This document shows, in pieces, positions 47,137 to 55,705 of a stretch of 64,000 nt of DNA. Source of the stretch: Methanothrix sp. (GTDB lineage Archaea > Halobacteriota > Methanosarcinia > Methanotrichales > Methanotrichaceae); the NCBI GenBank assembly GCA_029907715.1, contig JARYLI010000003.1, positions 62,001 through 126,000 of the forward strand, given 5' to 3'. The position numbers were made by a program, and so were the translations under genes. The first letter of the stretch is position 1, and every line of letters begins with the position of its first letter. The notes under the pieces were generated by a model. That model saw nothing but the letters and a program-made list of their open reading frames with translations, did no database searches and was not told the origin of the DNA.

Positions 47137-47820
47137 CTGAGATACAACTGGGCTGGCGATACGATCGTCAGGGATACAATTGTCTGGAGCAAGAGGGCTG
47201 TTCTGGGGAATGAGAACGTCTTCATCCCCACAGATATCAGGGAGTGGATATCGTACCCGGACAGCGAGGTCATAAAGCTCGCCCTTAAGGAGATGGACCT
47301 TCCGGCATCCAGGGCGGCAGGGACGTTCGATGAGAGGGCCTGGAAGGTCTGGAAGTATGTGGCTGAGAATGTCGAGTACGTCTCCGATAAAAAGGCATTT
47401 GGCATGCCCGATTTCTGGCTCTTTCCGGCAGAGACGCTGACGCTGCGGAGGGGAGACTGCGAGGATTCGTCATTTCTGCTTGCCACACTGATGATCGCCA
47501 GCGGGATAAGCGAGCACTGTGTCAGGGTTGTGATCGGGAAGGTGGTCACGGGCAGCACGACATACGGCCACTGCTGGGTGGTCTACCAGAACGAGAGCGG
47601 CACATGGTGCCTGCTTGAGAGCACCCTGAACTCGGTACCGCAGAGGCTGCCTCCAGCAGATCCGTTCACAGAGCCGGAAAGCAGAGACAGGTATGAGCCA
47701 CAGCTCTGCTTCAACCGCAACCACATGTGGTCGATAGCTCCCGGCGAGATGCGCCTCTCAGAGTACATCAACTCCAGGGAGATCTCCGGCGGATACCGTC
47801 CTAAGAGCCCAGAGATCTGA
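47137..47820 (+). CDS. Transglutaminase-like cysteine protease-fold protein
   Basis: A transglutaminase-core protein with the catalytic triad visible: Cys in RRGDCEDSSFLLATLM, His in YGHCWVVYQ and a following acidic residue in CLLESTLNS. It is cytoplasmic by sequence (no signal peptide). The first canonical start is ATG 47293, but the frame upstream reads LRYNWAGDTIVRDTIVW, then FIPTDIREWISYPD, which looks like the front of the domain. No ATG, GTG or TTG occurs there. GGAGG sits 8 nt before CTG 47137, giving 227 residues. The 3' end overlaps the convergent Mut7-C gene by 20 nt. Confidence 0.75.
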   Translation: MRYNWAGDTIVRDTIVWSKRAVLGNENVFIPTDIREWISYPDSEVIKLALKEMDLPASRAAGTFDERAWKVWKYVAENVEYVSDKKAFGMPDFWLFPAETLTLRRGDCEDSSFLLATLMIASGISEHCVRVVIGKVVTGSTTYGHCWVVYQNESGTWCLLESTLNSVPQRLPPADPFTEPESRDRYEPQLCFNRNHMWSIAPGEMRLSEYINSREISGGYRPKSPEI

Positions 47821-48193
47821 GCCGCGCCTCGATCCCCCGCCAGTGCGACCCCTGCCAGTAGATCTTTCCGCACCTTGAGCACATCCATCTCCTGTTCCCC
47901 ATATCGAGGAGCTCGCCGTTGCAGATGGTGCACCTCTCCGGGTTGAGATCGAGGTTGATACCTCTCTCCAGCACCTCTCTCAGCTGGTCATCGATATGAG
48001 AGGATCTTATGAGAATGCATCTCACTCCAGCCCTCTCACAAAGCTCTGCCAGAGACCTGTCGCGTGTGAGCAGCGTTCTCCTCTCCCCTGCCTGCGCGAT
48101 GAGATCGCCATCGCTCATGGACCTTGGATTCTCCACATCGTGACCCGCAAGCCTGAGCCATCTTCCCAGGCGCATCAGCATGTGGTCCACCAC
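47801..48193 (-). CDS. Mut7-C RNase domain protein
   Basis: A PIN-like N-terminal nuclease domain plus a C-terminal zinc ribbon, the Mut7-C family. VVDHMLMRLGRWLRLAGHDV and LLTRDRSLAE are the PIN-type parts, and CTICNGELLD and CSRCGKIYWQGSHW the ribbon. The family normally starts a few residues earlier (F-[VI]-x-D-x-M-L). GTG at 48193 is the first canonical start in front of DHML, but the SD GGAGG at 48213-48217 lies 20 nt upstream and points to an in-frame ACG at 48205. The frame is open to 48280 but there overlaps the promoter. Confidence 0.78.
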   Translation of the reverse strand: MVDHMLMRLGRWLRLAGHDVENPRSMSDGDLIAQAGERRTLLTRDRSLAELCERAGVRCILIRSSHIDDQLREVLERGINLDLNPERCTICNGELLDMGNRRWMCSRCGKIYWQGSHWRGIEARLRSLGS

Positions 48194-48227
48194 AAACTCA
48201 GCCGTATGGAGACCTCCGGAAGCAAAC

Positions 48228-48268
48228 GAATATAACGTTTCTATAAAGGCCTGCACCAGATATATAGC
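48228..48268. promoter_or_regulatory. Divergent promoter between Mut7-C and dmrB
   Basis: On the minus strand CGTTATATTC (48228-48237) serves the Mut7-C gene. On the plus strand AGATATATAG (48259-48268) lies 24-33 nt before the dmrB ATG, which would be leaderless. The two boxes are 21 nt apart. Confidence 0.6.
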
Positions 48269-48291
48269 CATCTGAATCAATCATTCTCCGG

Positions 48292-49023
48292 ATGAGAAGG
48301 GTTGCCTGGGGAATAACCGGCGGCGGCCAGTACCTGGCTGAGAGCGTGAAGGCGATGCGCGAGGTCGCAGCCCGGAACAGAGTGTGCACATTTGTATCAA
48401 GAGCAGGCGAGGAGGTTCTGCGCATGTACGGGCTGCTCGATGGACTCCACGAGATCTCCGGAGGAGGCTATCTGGAGGAGATCTTTCTGGAGAGTGAATC
48501 TGGAAGGAGCTTTCCTATGACCGGAAGGCTCATGCTGGGCAGGTTTGACGTGCTGCTGATCGCGCCCGCCACATCGAACACCGTGGCGAAGATCGCATGC
48601 GGGATAGCGGACACGATCGTCACAAATGCAGCCGCGATGGCTGAGAAGGCAGAGGTGCCGGTGCTTGTGCTGCCGACTGATGTGAGAGAGGTTGTGACGA
48701 GAGCGCCCTATGCTGTGAACAGGGAGATGTGCAGAGGATGCGAGGTCTGTCCTCCGCAGAGAGCCTGCCCTCAGGGTGCGATATCAGGCGATGACATTCG
48801 CTCCATAGACCTGATGCTGTGCGATGGATGTGGTACATGCCTGCCTCTCTGCAGCAGCGGTGCGATAGATGCTGTGAGGATGAACGTCAGGCGGAGAAGC
48901 ATAGATCTGAGAAACATCGAGATCCTCAGGGAGAGGGGCTACGTGATCCTCGAATCGCCTGATGAGATACCAGGGGCTGTTGAAGGTGGAGTTTTCAAGA
49001 GGAATATGCATGGATCTGAATGA
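48292..49023 (+). CDS. dmrB: Dihydromethanopterin reductase, DmrB type (flavin + Fe-S)
   Basis: Reduces dihydromethanopterin to tetrahydromethanopterin, the last step in making the methanogenic C1 carrier. The N-terminal flavoprotein domain (VAWGITGGGQYLAESV, LLIAPATSNTVAKIACGIADT) is the FMN-binding HFCD fold. A ferredoxin insert carries eight Cys in two clusters (CRGCEVCPPQRACP and CDGCGTCLPLCSSGAID). The 243-residue length fits DmrB of Methanosarcina. A paralogue without the ferredoxin part (AfpA) is at 61023. Confidence 0.88.
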   Translation: MRRVAWGITGGGQYLAESVKAMREVAARNRVCTFVSRAGEEVLRMYGLLDGLHEISGGGYLEEIFLESESGRSFPMTGRLMLGRFDVLLIAPATSNTVAKIACGIADTIVTNAAAMAEKAEVPVLVLPTDVREVVTRAPYAVNREMCRGCEVCPPQRACPQGAISGDDIRSIDLMLCDGCGTCLPLCSSGAIDAVRMNVRRRSIDLRNIEILRERGYVILESPDEIPGAVEGGVFKRNMHGSE

Positions 49024-49029
49024 TTCGTT

Positions 49030-49083
49030 CGCTCTTTGTGTTTGGCAACTTAGAGGCTGTGTGGTCTGGCTGCTGTAATCATT
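49030..49083 (+). mobile_element. Truncated alpha element
   Basis: Left half of an alpha copy (CGCTCTTTGTGTTTGGCAAC to CTGCTGTAATCATTCA). It directly abuts the CGCTCT of a second alpha copy, whose end was later used as an insertion site. Confidence 0.75.
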
Positions 49084-49091
49084 CACGCTCT

Positions 49092-49214
49092 CGCTCTTAT
49101 GTATTCAGCAACTTGAAGGTCATGCGGTAGGTTGCTGAATGCATTCATCCGCTCGCCACAAGCGCATAGCTTGACTGGTGTCTCTTCGGGCAAGTTATCA
49201 GATGGATAAGAGCG
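49092..49214 (+). mobile_element. Alpha miniature element inserted into another alpha copy
   Basis: A full 123-bp copy flanked by CACGCTCT on both sides (49084-49091 and 49215-49222). The duplicated target is itself the terminal CGCTCT of an older alpha copy, whose remainder continues at 49223. Confidence 0.92.
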
Positions 49215-49277
49215 CACGCTCTTTATGTGCGCAGCAACTTGCATGCAATGTGGTCGCTGAAAGCATTCATTGCCATG
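49215..49277 (+). mobile_element. Truncated alpha element (host of the insertion)
   Basis: CGCTCTTTATGTGCGCAGCA to AAAGCATTCATTGCC is the left half of an alpha copy very similar to 52066-52125. Its right half is replaced by the palindromic epsilon sequence at 49278. Confidence 0.8.
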
Positions 49278-49307
49278 CCTTCGACTACGTCGAAGGTAAG
49301 TCGAAAC
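49278..49307. repeat. Epsilon palindromic repeat (TTCGAC type)
   Basis: CCTTCGAC/GTCGAAGG forms a perfect 8-bp hairpin with a 3-nt loop, followed by TAAGTCGAAAC. Related sequences sit inside alpha copies at 52505-52581 and 56172-56200. Confidence 0.75.
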
Positions 49308-49358
49308 CTCCCCTGAAGGGGAGGGGGTCTTCTGCCTGCTTTCCTATCATCGATGAGG

Positions 49359-51947
49359 TCAGGAGGCCTCACTCCTGACCCTCTCGATATCCCTCCTGAG
49401 ATCATCGCTCATGCTCACCCCGTCGAGGTTCTGCCGCGCCAGGCTCTCGAGCGTTGGTCTATCATACTTTATTCCATCGAGCCTGGCTCCGCGCAGATCG
49501 ACATTCGTAAATCCTACCGAGTAGAGCTCAGAGTCTCGCAGGTCTGCCCCGGAGAGGCTTGTGTTGGTGAGATACACACCTGTCGCCTTTATTCTCCTCA
49601 GATCTGCCATGCTCAGATCTGAGTTCTCCAGCATCACGCCCCTCAGGATGGCATTTCTCATCTTCGCAGATCTCATCACAGCATTCGAGACGTAGAGGGC
49701 CTCAAGGCGGCATCCAGACATATCGGCCCGGCTGAGATCTGCCTGTCCGAAGTTGACGCTGTGAATCACAATCCCTGACATTATCACACCTCTGAGAATC
49801 GCCCCACTGAAGTCAGCATCGTCCAGCCTCGCATTCGTGAGATCTGCTCCCGACAGGTTTGCCCTCAGGGCATATGCCTTTACGAGATCTGCGCCGCTCA
49901 GGTCAGCGCCGCTCATATCTGCTCCAAACAGCTCGGCTCTTGTGAGAAAAGCTCCTGACAAGCGGCTGTTTCTCAGATCCACCCAGTTCGCACGCACGCC
50001 GAGCATGTTGGCTCTCGTTAACAGCATATCATGCATCCTCGCCTGTGTGAGATCCGCGCCGAGCAGCCTGGCGCCGCTCATATCCGCGCCCTCAAGCACA
50101 GCGCTGCTCAATCTGGCGCTCGTGAGGTCCGCATCCCTCAGATCAGCCTCTGATAGATCTGATTCTGTGAGGTCCACACCACGGAGGCTTGCTGAGACCA
50201 GAGATGCCCGTGTCAGATCTGCCCTGAAAAGCATTGATGAGTCGAGCCTGGCACCACTAAGATTCGCGCCGCGCAGGTCTGTAAAGAGCATGCAGCACCT
50301 TCGCATATCAGTGTTTGAGATGTCTGTGAACGAGAGATTCGCGCCCGAGATGTTGGATCGCATCATAACGGCGCCTGTGAGCTTGGATCCGGTCAGATCC
50401 GCATCTCTCATCACAGAGTCCTGCATCGATGTGCTTCTCAGATCCGAGTACCTGAGAGATGCGCGCGTGAGGTCAATGCCATTGAGATCTGAGCCGCTCA
50501 TGTTTGCCCCTGATAGATTCGCGTCTCTGAGAGTGGCACGGTAGACGAATGCGTTCCGGAGAAAAGCTCCGCTCAGATTGCATCCATCCATCTTGGTGCC
50601 GTTCAGATCTGCTCCGTCCATCCTGGCGCCGAAGAGAGTCGCCCCGCTCAGCCTGGCGTTCTCCATCTCTGCCTCCGTGAGATCTGCGCAGCTCAGATCG
50701 CTTCCTATCAGGTCGGCACTGATGACCTTTGCGCCTCTCAGCCTGGCCTCGCGGAGATTTGTGTTGTGTATATCAGCGCCCTCGATATCCGCGCCGGAGA
50801 GGTCTGCAAGGCTCAGGTTCGCATCGTATATCATGCTGTACCTGAGATATGCTCCAGTAAGGTTTGAGCCGCTCAGATCCGAGCCGTTCAGGTACGTCTG
50901 GTTCAGGCTCGCGCCGCTCATGTTGTGCCAGCTGAGGTTCATGTGGCTCAGATCCGCCCTGTCGTGGAACGGCTGATTTATTATGATGCTGCCCGCGGGC
51001 AGAGATCCGGGGGAGATGTTGAATCTGCGAAGCTCGACCATATCGAACATGTAAACATTTGGACTGTTATCGGTTATGGGTATGTTATCCGGATCTGCGC
51101 CCCGCAGTATGCGCGCTGCGATCTCTGCGGCCTTCTCTCCCTGCGCCTTTCCACTGCTGAGGTTGCCTCCGACTATGCCATGACCCAGACACATCTTCCA
51201 CACACCGTAGACGGGAACACGGCTGGCCTGCCGGAGAAGCTCTGCGCTCTCCTCATAGGTGAAGACCCCTCCAGCGCGATCCCTGTTGAAAGTGAGAAGT
51301 AGCACAAGCGCGTCAGGGCCGAGCCTGGATACGTTCTCGCGCAGCTCATCCGCCGTCACATCATCAAGAACCTCAAAGGTGACATTGAACTCTGGTATAA
51401 CGCCCTCCAGCACCCTCCTGTTTGCCCTTCCTGTGGTGGTGTTGTCATTCACGACCACTATTTTATCTGCAGATGGATGAAGCCTGAGCATGAGACCGAC
51501 CGTATCCTCGATGCTCACGTTCAGGAGAACCCCTGTGAATCCACTGACATTGCTCAGCATTTCTGGCCTGAAGTCCTTCACGCCGCAGAAGACCACTGGA
51601 ACCCCGGGAAAGAGCTCGTCCCTGTTCTTCAGGAGAAACCTGAACGCGTCGTCATCTGAGGATATGATGACATCGAACTGTCTCTCACCGTATCTCTCAG
51701 AGTACAGCCTCTTCAGGAACTCCATTCTGGACTCGTTCAGCTGGATCTTCTTGGCGTCCATGTACTCCACCGTGAGATTCGCATCCGGCGCATCGATCGC
51801 CAGCCTGAGGCGCACACCGTTGGTGACATCATCTGTCCAGGCCATGCCGGGGTTGTAGGAGTTCAGAAGAAGCACCTCGCTAGCTGGAGCAATGCCTGTG
51901 GTCGTGAGCAGTATCAGAAGAAAGACAAACAGGAGATGTACCCTCAT
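49359..51947 (-). CDS. Exported protein: solute-binding-like domain fused to a long pentapeptide-repeat helix
   Basis: 862 residues with a signal peptide (LLFVFLLILLTTTGIAPAS). Residues about 23-310 resemble an ABC-type substrate-binding/Peripla_BP domain (EVLLLNSYNPGMAWTDDV, FDVIISSDDDAFRFLL, VVFCGVKDF, VVVNDNTTTGRANR). From about 330 to 840 there are roughly 100 consecutive pentapeptide repeats of the A(D/N)LSx type (for example ADLSGADIEG and ANLSGADLTN), predicting a very long right-handed quadrilateral beta-helix. Many N-x-S/T sites (NLS, NLT, NMS) would be glycosylated. There is no membrane anchor at the C-terminus. The function is unknown. Confidence 0.85.
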   Translation of the reverse strand: MRVHLLFVFLLILLTTTGIAPASEVLLLNSYNPGMAWTDDVTNGVRLRLAIDAPDANLTVEYMDAKKIQLNESRMEFLKRLYSERYGERQFDVIISSDDDAFRFLLKNRDELFPGVPVVFCGVKDFRPEMLSNVSGFTGVLLNVSIEDTVGLMLRLHPSADKIVVVNDNTTTGRANRRVLEGVIPEFNVTFEVLDDVTADELRENVSRLGPDALVLLLTFNRDRAGGVFTYEESAELLRQASRVPVYGVWKMCLGHGIVGGNLSSGKAQGEKAAEIAARILRGADPDNIPITDNSPNVYMFDMVELRRFNISPGSLPAGSIIINQPFHDRADLSHMNLSWHNMSGASLNQTYLNGSDLSGSNLTGAYLRYSMIYDANLSLADLSGADIEGADIHNTNLREARLRGAKVISADLIGSDLSCADLTEAEMENARLSGATLFGARMDGADLNGTKMDGCNLSGAFLRNAFVYRATLRDANLSGANMSGSDLNGIDLTRASLRYSDLRSTSMQDSVMRDADLTGSKLTGAVMMRSNISGANLSFTDISNTDMRRCCMLFTDLRGANLSGARLDSSMLFRADLTRASLVSASLRGVDLTESDLSEADLRDADLTSARLSSAVLEGADMSGARLLGADLTQARMHDMLLTRANMLGVRANWVDLRNSRLSGAFLTRAELFGADMSGADLSGADLVKAYALRANLSGADLTNARLDDADFSGAILRGVIMSGIVIHSVNFGQADLSRADMSGCRLEALYVSNAVMRSAKMRNAILRGVMLENSDLSMADLRRIKATGVYLTNTSLSGADLRDSELYSVGFTNVDLRGARLDGIKYDRPTLESLARQNLDGVSMSDDLRRDIERVRSEAS

Positions 51948-52065
51948 GGACGAACACCTGTGAGTACTACCGAATAGAGAGTATTAAGACTTTTCCAGGC
52001 AGAGGGTGTGTTGAATGATGTTTGAGAATCTGACTGCATAGACCCAATTCATACAAATTGTAATT

Positions 52066-52188
52066 CGCTCTTATGTGCGTAGCAACTTGCAGAGCATGCA
52101 ATGTGGTCGCTGAAAGCATTCATTCATCGAAACGAACGCATAGCATGACCCCTGCTCCTTTGGGAAAGTCATCAAATGGATAAGAGCG
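52066..52188 (+). mobile_element. Alpha element inside gamma, 8-bp duplication
   Basis: A 123-bp copy flanked by TTGTAATT on both sides (52058-52065, 52189-52196). The intact gamma copy shows the target region once (ACAAATTACAATTATAG), confirming the insertion. Confidence 0.93.
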
Positions 52189-52237
52189 TTGTAATTATAG
52201 TAAAAATCGATAGTTTTCGACCTTTTAGGTCTTAATC

Positions 52238-52351
52238 ATAGTTCTTTGCGCCACTTCATGTAAATCCATTTAAAAGCTACTGGATATGTCATACCTTATA
52301 GATTATTTTATGTGATATGTTATATTATATCAACTTATGCGGAATACTATA
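52238..52351 (+). mobile_element. Beta element inside gamma, copy 3
   Basis: ATAGTTCTTTGCGCCACTTC to CTTATGCGGAATACTATA. It is nearly identical to 26788-26902 and is embedded between the CTTAATC and TATTCAACG parts of gamma. Confidence 0.9.
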
Positions 52352-52435
52352 TTCAACGCAGCACAGGCAGATTGATTCGATGGTTATCACATCTGGCTCA
52401 AAGGCGTTCCTCCTCCCCCTAAACTTATACAGATT

Positions 52436-52636
52436 CGCTATTTTGTATTCAGCAATCTGGAGGTCGCGCAGGGAGGTTGCTGAACGCACTCATCCCTCGC
52501 TGGGCCTTCGACTACATCGAATGATTTCGACAGTTTTGACTTCGCCGAAACTCTTCGACGCAGTCGAAGATAAGTCGAAACGAGCGCATGGCAGGAGAAG
52601 TGCCTCGCCGGGCAGGTTATCGGATGTATGAGAGTG
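52436..52636 (+). mobile_element. Alpha element carrying an epsilon insertion, 8-bp duplication
   Basis: A 201-bp copy whose ends have drifted (CGCTATTTT / ATGAGAGTG). The flanks TACAGATT (52428-52435, 52637-52644) are still a perfect duplication. About 77 bp of TTCGAC-rich palindromic sequence (52505-52581) sits in its middle. The rest of the 51948-52925 interval has no gene. Confidence 0.88.
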
Positions 52637-52925
52637 TACAGATTTTTCTGCTGGTGCCTCCAGCTATGCAATCGTGCAATCACATCTTTGAGATCAGATG
52701 CATCCAGTGGGGTTCAGCATCATACCGCTGCGCTCGAATCCTCGACAGCCTGTCCAGCTATTCTCGAGACCACCGATTCCCTGGGAACCATTCGGCAAAT
52801 CCGGGACGTGAAGCTGCATCGAGAGCGGTTCACTTTTTGCTCTAGAAAAGCAATATTGCTTCGATCACCAAATTTATATCCAGGGATGGTCCATGGGATG
52901 GCAAATTCAACCCGGGTGAGCCACA

Positions 52926-53333
52926 TTGAGGATAAGAGTGGTAAGCTCCAAGAGCGAGATAGAACGGCTGAGCAGGGATGAGCTCTTTGTGCATCTCGCA
53001 TTCAGGGCATCGAATGCGGACATCTTCAGGCTTCTCCAGAGATGCCCTCAGCTCAAGGCGATACAGGTGCCAGCATCTTACTATCGGACGCTTTCACAGG
53101 CCGGCAAGATGTTTCTGCAGATCCACGGGATCTCCCTGATAGAGGGCGACGTATGGGGCCACAGGAAGGATCTGAGCGAGTACCTGATAATAGAGGAGCA
53201 GGATCTACGGAGGATATCAGAGCTCATGAGCTCGGGTATGAGCCCTGAGGATATCGCAGAGAGTCTCTCTGAGGATCTGAAGGTCTCACCCGGACTGGTG
53301 AGGTTTATAGGCGAGACTCGTCGTTCATCATAG
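52926..53333 (+). CDS. DUF1699 family protein
   Basis: A 135-residue methanogen protein of unknown function. The conserved string VHLAFRASNADIF, then IQVPASYYRTLSQAGKMFL, and LIEGDVWGHRKDLSEY identify DUF1699. It starts with TTG behind GGTGA. Its last 29 nt overlap the convergent GTPase gene. Confidence 0.88.
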   Translation: MRIRVVSSKSEIERLSRDELFVHLAFRASNADIFRLLQRCPQLKAIQVPASYYRTLSQAGKMFLQIHGISLIEGDVWGHRKDLSEYLIIEEQDLRRISELMSSGMSPEDIAESLSEDLKVSPGLVRFIGETRRSS

Positions 53334-54225
53334 ACATGCAGATATCGAGAGCCTCCGGCACACCCTCTCCTGTGAGCGTTGATATCCTGATGCCATCTCT
53401 GGGATGCTCGGATGGTATATCCGACTTGTTGTATGCCACAACGACGGGCAGCTCCAGCCAGCTCTGTATCTCCTCCAGGAGCCTGAGCTGGGCATCGAGC
53501 GGATAGCCACAGTGGCCCGTCGGATCTATGAGAAATAGCACGACGCCTCTGAGATGCCGCATGGCGGCGATAGCCTGCCTCTCGATCTCGTTCCTCTCAG
53601 ATAGCGGCCTGTCCAGAAGCCCTGGTGTATCCAGGATCTGATATTTCTGATCCTCTCTGGTGATGTGACCGACGATCAGGCCCTGTGTTGTGAAGGGATA
53701 GCTGGCGATCTTTGGCCTGGCCCTGGTGACCATGGCGAGAAAGCTGGACTTCCCGACATTTGGATAGCCTGCGATTATTATCGTGGGAAGGGAGGGATCT
53801 ATGCCGGGAATCTCCCTCAGACGAGATGCTGCCTCGTTCAGAAAGACGAGATCCTCATCGATCGATCTGAGAACGGATGCCATTCGCCCCAGAGCAGATC
53901 TCATCTCCTCAGCGCCCCTCGGGCTCAGCATGTAGTCCCTTGATATCCTGCGTATCTGCTTTGAGGCCCATCCCACCCTGGAGAGTGATACACGGAGCCT
54001 ATCCACGCCAGCCACCGCATCCACAAGATCGTAGTAGAACTCGGGCAGTTTCTCAAACGTTGGAAACCTCCTGACGATTGATGATAGAGAGGTGGCCAGG
54101 ACCCCGCCAGCTGTGCCGACAAAGGCTGCATCATTCCCGGCAGCTTTGACAGCCTTTGAGCCGCGCCTGAAGGCCCTGTCGATGAGCTCCTGTGCATCCG
54201 GAACCGTAGACAATCTTTCGAACAT
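53305..54225 (-). CDS. NOG1-like GTPase (Obg superfamily)
   Basis: A 306-residue TRAFAC GTPase. An all-helical NOG1-type N-terminal domain (residues 1-140) precedes the G domain: G1 GYPNVGKSS (153-161), G3 DTPG (199-202), G4 YNKSD and G5-like STLTGEGV. Nucleolar NOG1 in eukaryotes works in 60S subunit assembly, and a role in large-subunit biogenesis is the likely one here. The ATG at 54225 has no clear SD. Confidence 0.9.
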   Translation of the reverse strand: MFERLSTVPDAQELIDRAFRRGSKAVKAAGNDAAFVGTAGGVLATSLSSIVRRFPTFEKLPEFYYDLVDAVAGVDRLRVSLSRVGWASKQIRRISRDYMLSPRGAEEMRSALGRMASVLRSIDEDLVFLNEAASRLREIPGIDPSLPTIIIAGYPNVGKSSFLAMVTRARPKIASYPFTTQGLIVGHITREDQKYQILDTPGLLDRPLSERNEIERQAIAAMRHLRGVVLFLIDPTGHCGYPLDAQLRLLEEIQSWLELPVVVAYNKSDIPSEHPRDGIRISTLTGEGVPEALDICMSMMNDESRL

Positions 54226-54314
54226 TCCTGGTGCCAGGAGGTTAACCTAATGAGATAAATGGTTTTCGAAATCTTTATATACTAGTGGTGCTCTATTCCT
54301 GCTGAGGTGAACTA

Positions 54315-54572
54315 TTGAAGAGGCTGGGAACAGCACTCCATGTGGTTCAGAATAAACTTATTGTTCGCAGGGATGCAGCCGATCCTCCAAAGATTGGATC
54401 TGTGGTTGTTGATCGAAAGAGCACAAAGATCGGTAAGGTCTCGGATATCTTCGGTCCTCTGGAGAGGCCGTATGTTATCGTCAGACCCGCCAGAGGAGTC
54501 GACACGACGGTTCACGTCGGAAGCATGCTCTATGTGGAATCTCCCAGGAGAGATGGTAAGTGGAAGAGATAG
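54315..54572 (+). CDS. gar1: H/ACA RNP protein Gar1
   Basis: An 85-residue beta-barrel protein of the H/ACA guide-RNA pseudouridylation complex with Cbf5, Nop10 and L7Ae. [33 protein letters not shown] and PYVIVRP are the conserved blocks. It lacks the Gly/Arg tails of eukaryotic Gar1, as usual in archaea. The start is TTG at 54315 with GAGGTGA ending 4 nt before it. The 3' end overlaps the tfb start, so the two are coupled. Confidence 0.92.
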   Translation: MKRLGTALHVVQNKLIVRRDAADPPKIGSVVVDRKSTKIGKVSDIFGPLERPYVIVRPARGVDTTVHVGSMLYVESPRRDGKWKR

Positions 54573-55573
54573 AGAGAATTAGAGAGATAGAGCGCACAGA
54601 GCAGGAGAAGATAAAAGAGCGCATCAAGCTCCAGCGCGAGAAGGAGAAGGAGGAGGAGCTTGATAAGTATACTGTAGAGTGTCCCGAGTGTGGAAGTCGT
54701 GCTCTGGTCAGGGACTACGAGAGAGCGGAGCTTGTATGCTCTGACTGCGGCCTGGTCATAGACGAGAACTTCATCGATCAGGGTCCTGAGTGGAGGGCCT
54801 TTGATCACGATCAGAGGATGAAGAGATCGAGGGTCGGAGCCCCGATGACGTACACCATCCATGACAAGGGCCTCTCCACGATGATCGACTGGAGGAACAG
54901 GGACTCATACGGGAAGACTATCTCCTCGAAAAACCGTGCCCAGCTCTACCGCCTGAGGAAGTGGCAGAGGCGCATAAGGGTCAGTAACGCCACAGAGCGC
55001 AACCTCGCATTCGCCCTTTCAGAGCTCGACAGGATGGCGTCCGCCCTAGGCCTCTCCAGAAACGTGCGGGAGACCGCTGCTGTGATCTACAGGAGAGCCG
55101 TCGAGAAGAACCTGATCCGCGGCAGGAGCATAGAGGGCGTCGCGGCTGCTGCGCTCTACGCTGCATGCAGGCAGTGCAACGTGCCGAGAACGCTCGATGA
55201 GATCGCTGAGGTATCCAGGGTGAGCAGAAAGGAGATCGGAAGGACATACAGGTTCGTATCGCGCGAGCTCTCGCTCAAGCTCATGCCGACGAGCCCGATC
55301 GACTACATCCCCAGATTCTGCTCTGGGCTCAACCTCAAAGGCGATGTCCAGGCGAAGGGCATAGAGATCCTGAGACAGGCCGCGGAGAAGGAGCTAACAT
55401 CAGGACGCGGCCCGACCGGTGTTGCGGCGGCAGCCATCTACATAGCCTCGATCCTGTGCAACGACAGAAGGACTCAGAGGGAGGTGGCCGACGTCGCTGG
55501 CGTGACAGAGGTCACCATAAGAAACAGGTACAAGGAGCTCGCAGAAGAGCTGAACATCGAGATCATCCTCTGA
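54560..55573 (+). CDS. tfb: Transcription initiation factor B (TFB/TFIIB)
   Basis: A general archaeal transcription factor that bridges TBP-DNA and RNA polymerase. The 337 residues carry a zinc ribbon ([20 protein letters not shown], then SDCG), the B-finger ([19 protein letters not shown]) and two cyclin-like repeats, with the recognition helix [16 protein letters not shown] at the end. The N-terminus has an extra charged stretch of about 35 Glu/Lys/Arg-rich residues. The start is GTG at 54560, overlapping gar1 by 13 nt. Confidence 0.96.
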   Translation: MEEIERIREIERTEQEKIKERIKLQREKEKEEELDKYTVECPECGSRALVRDYERAELVCSDCGLVIDENFIDQGPEWRAFDHDQRMKRSRVGAPMTYTIHDKGLSTMIDWRNRDSYGKTISSKNRAQLYRLRKWQRRIRVSNATERNLAFALSELDRMASALGLSRNVRETAAVIYRRAVEKNLIRGRSIEGVAAAALYAACRQCNVPRTLDEIAEVSRVSRKEIGRTYRFVSRELSLKLMPTSPIDYIPRFCSGLNLKGDVQAKGIEILRQAAEKELTSGRGPTGVAAAAIYIASILCNDRRTQREVADVAGVTEVTIRNRYKELAEELNIEIIL

Positions 55574-55705
55574 GGGGCAGCGTGTACCCTGCCTGCACTT
55601 CGGGCGGAAGCGCGCCCCGATGATTAAAACATTTGTAAAACCATTGCACTGCGCAAACCATTCACTGCTTCCAGGCTGCGATTGCGGGTTTGAATCAGAA
55701 CAGCC

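Larger units (their letters stand above)
52005..52364 (+). mobile_element. Gamma miniature element interrupted by alpha and beta copies
   Basis: Starts TGTGTTGAATGATGTTTGAG and ends ATTCAACGCAGCA, as in the uninterrupted gamma copy at 60863-60978. Internal gamma segments are 52005-52065, 52197-52237 and 52352-52364; the alpha and beta copies fill the rest. The gamma copy is therefore older than both insertions. Confidence 0.88.

Noticed and set aside
49837-50976. Long plus-strand frames opposite the pentapeptide-repeat gene (50-51 kb)
   Set aside because: They mirror the repeat structure of the real minus-strand gene, producing Arg/Ser/Ala-rich repeats without function.
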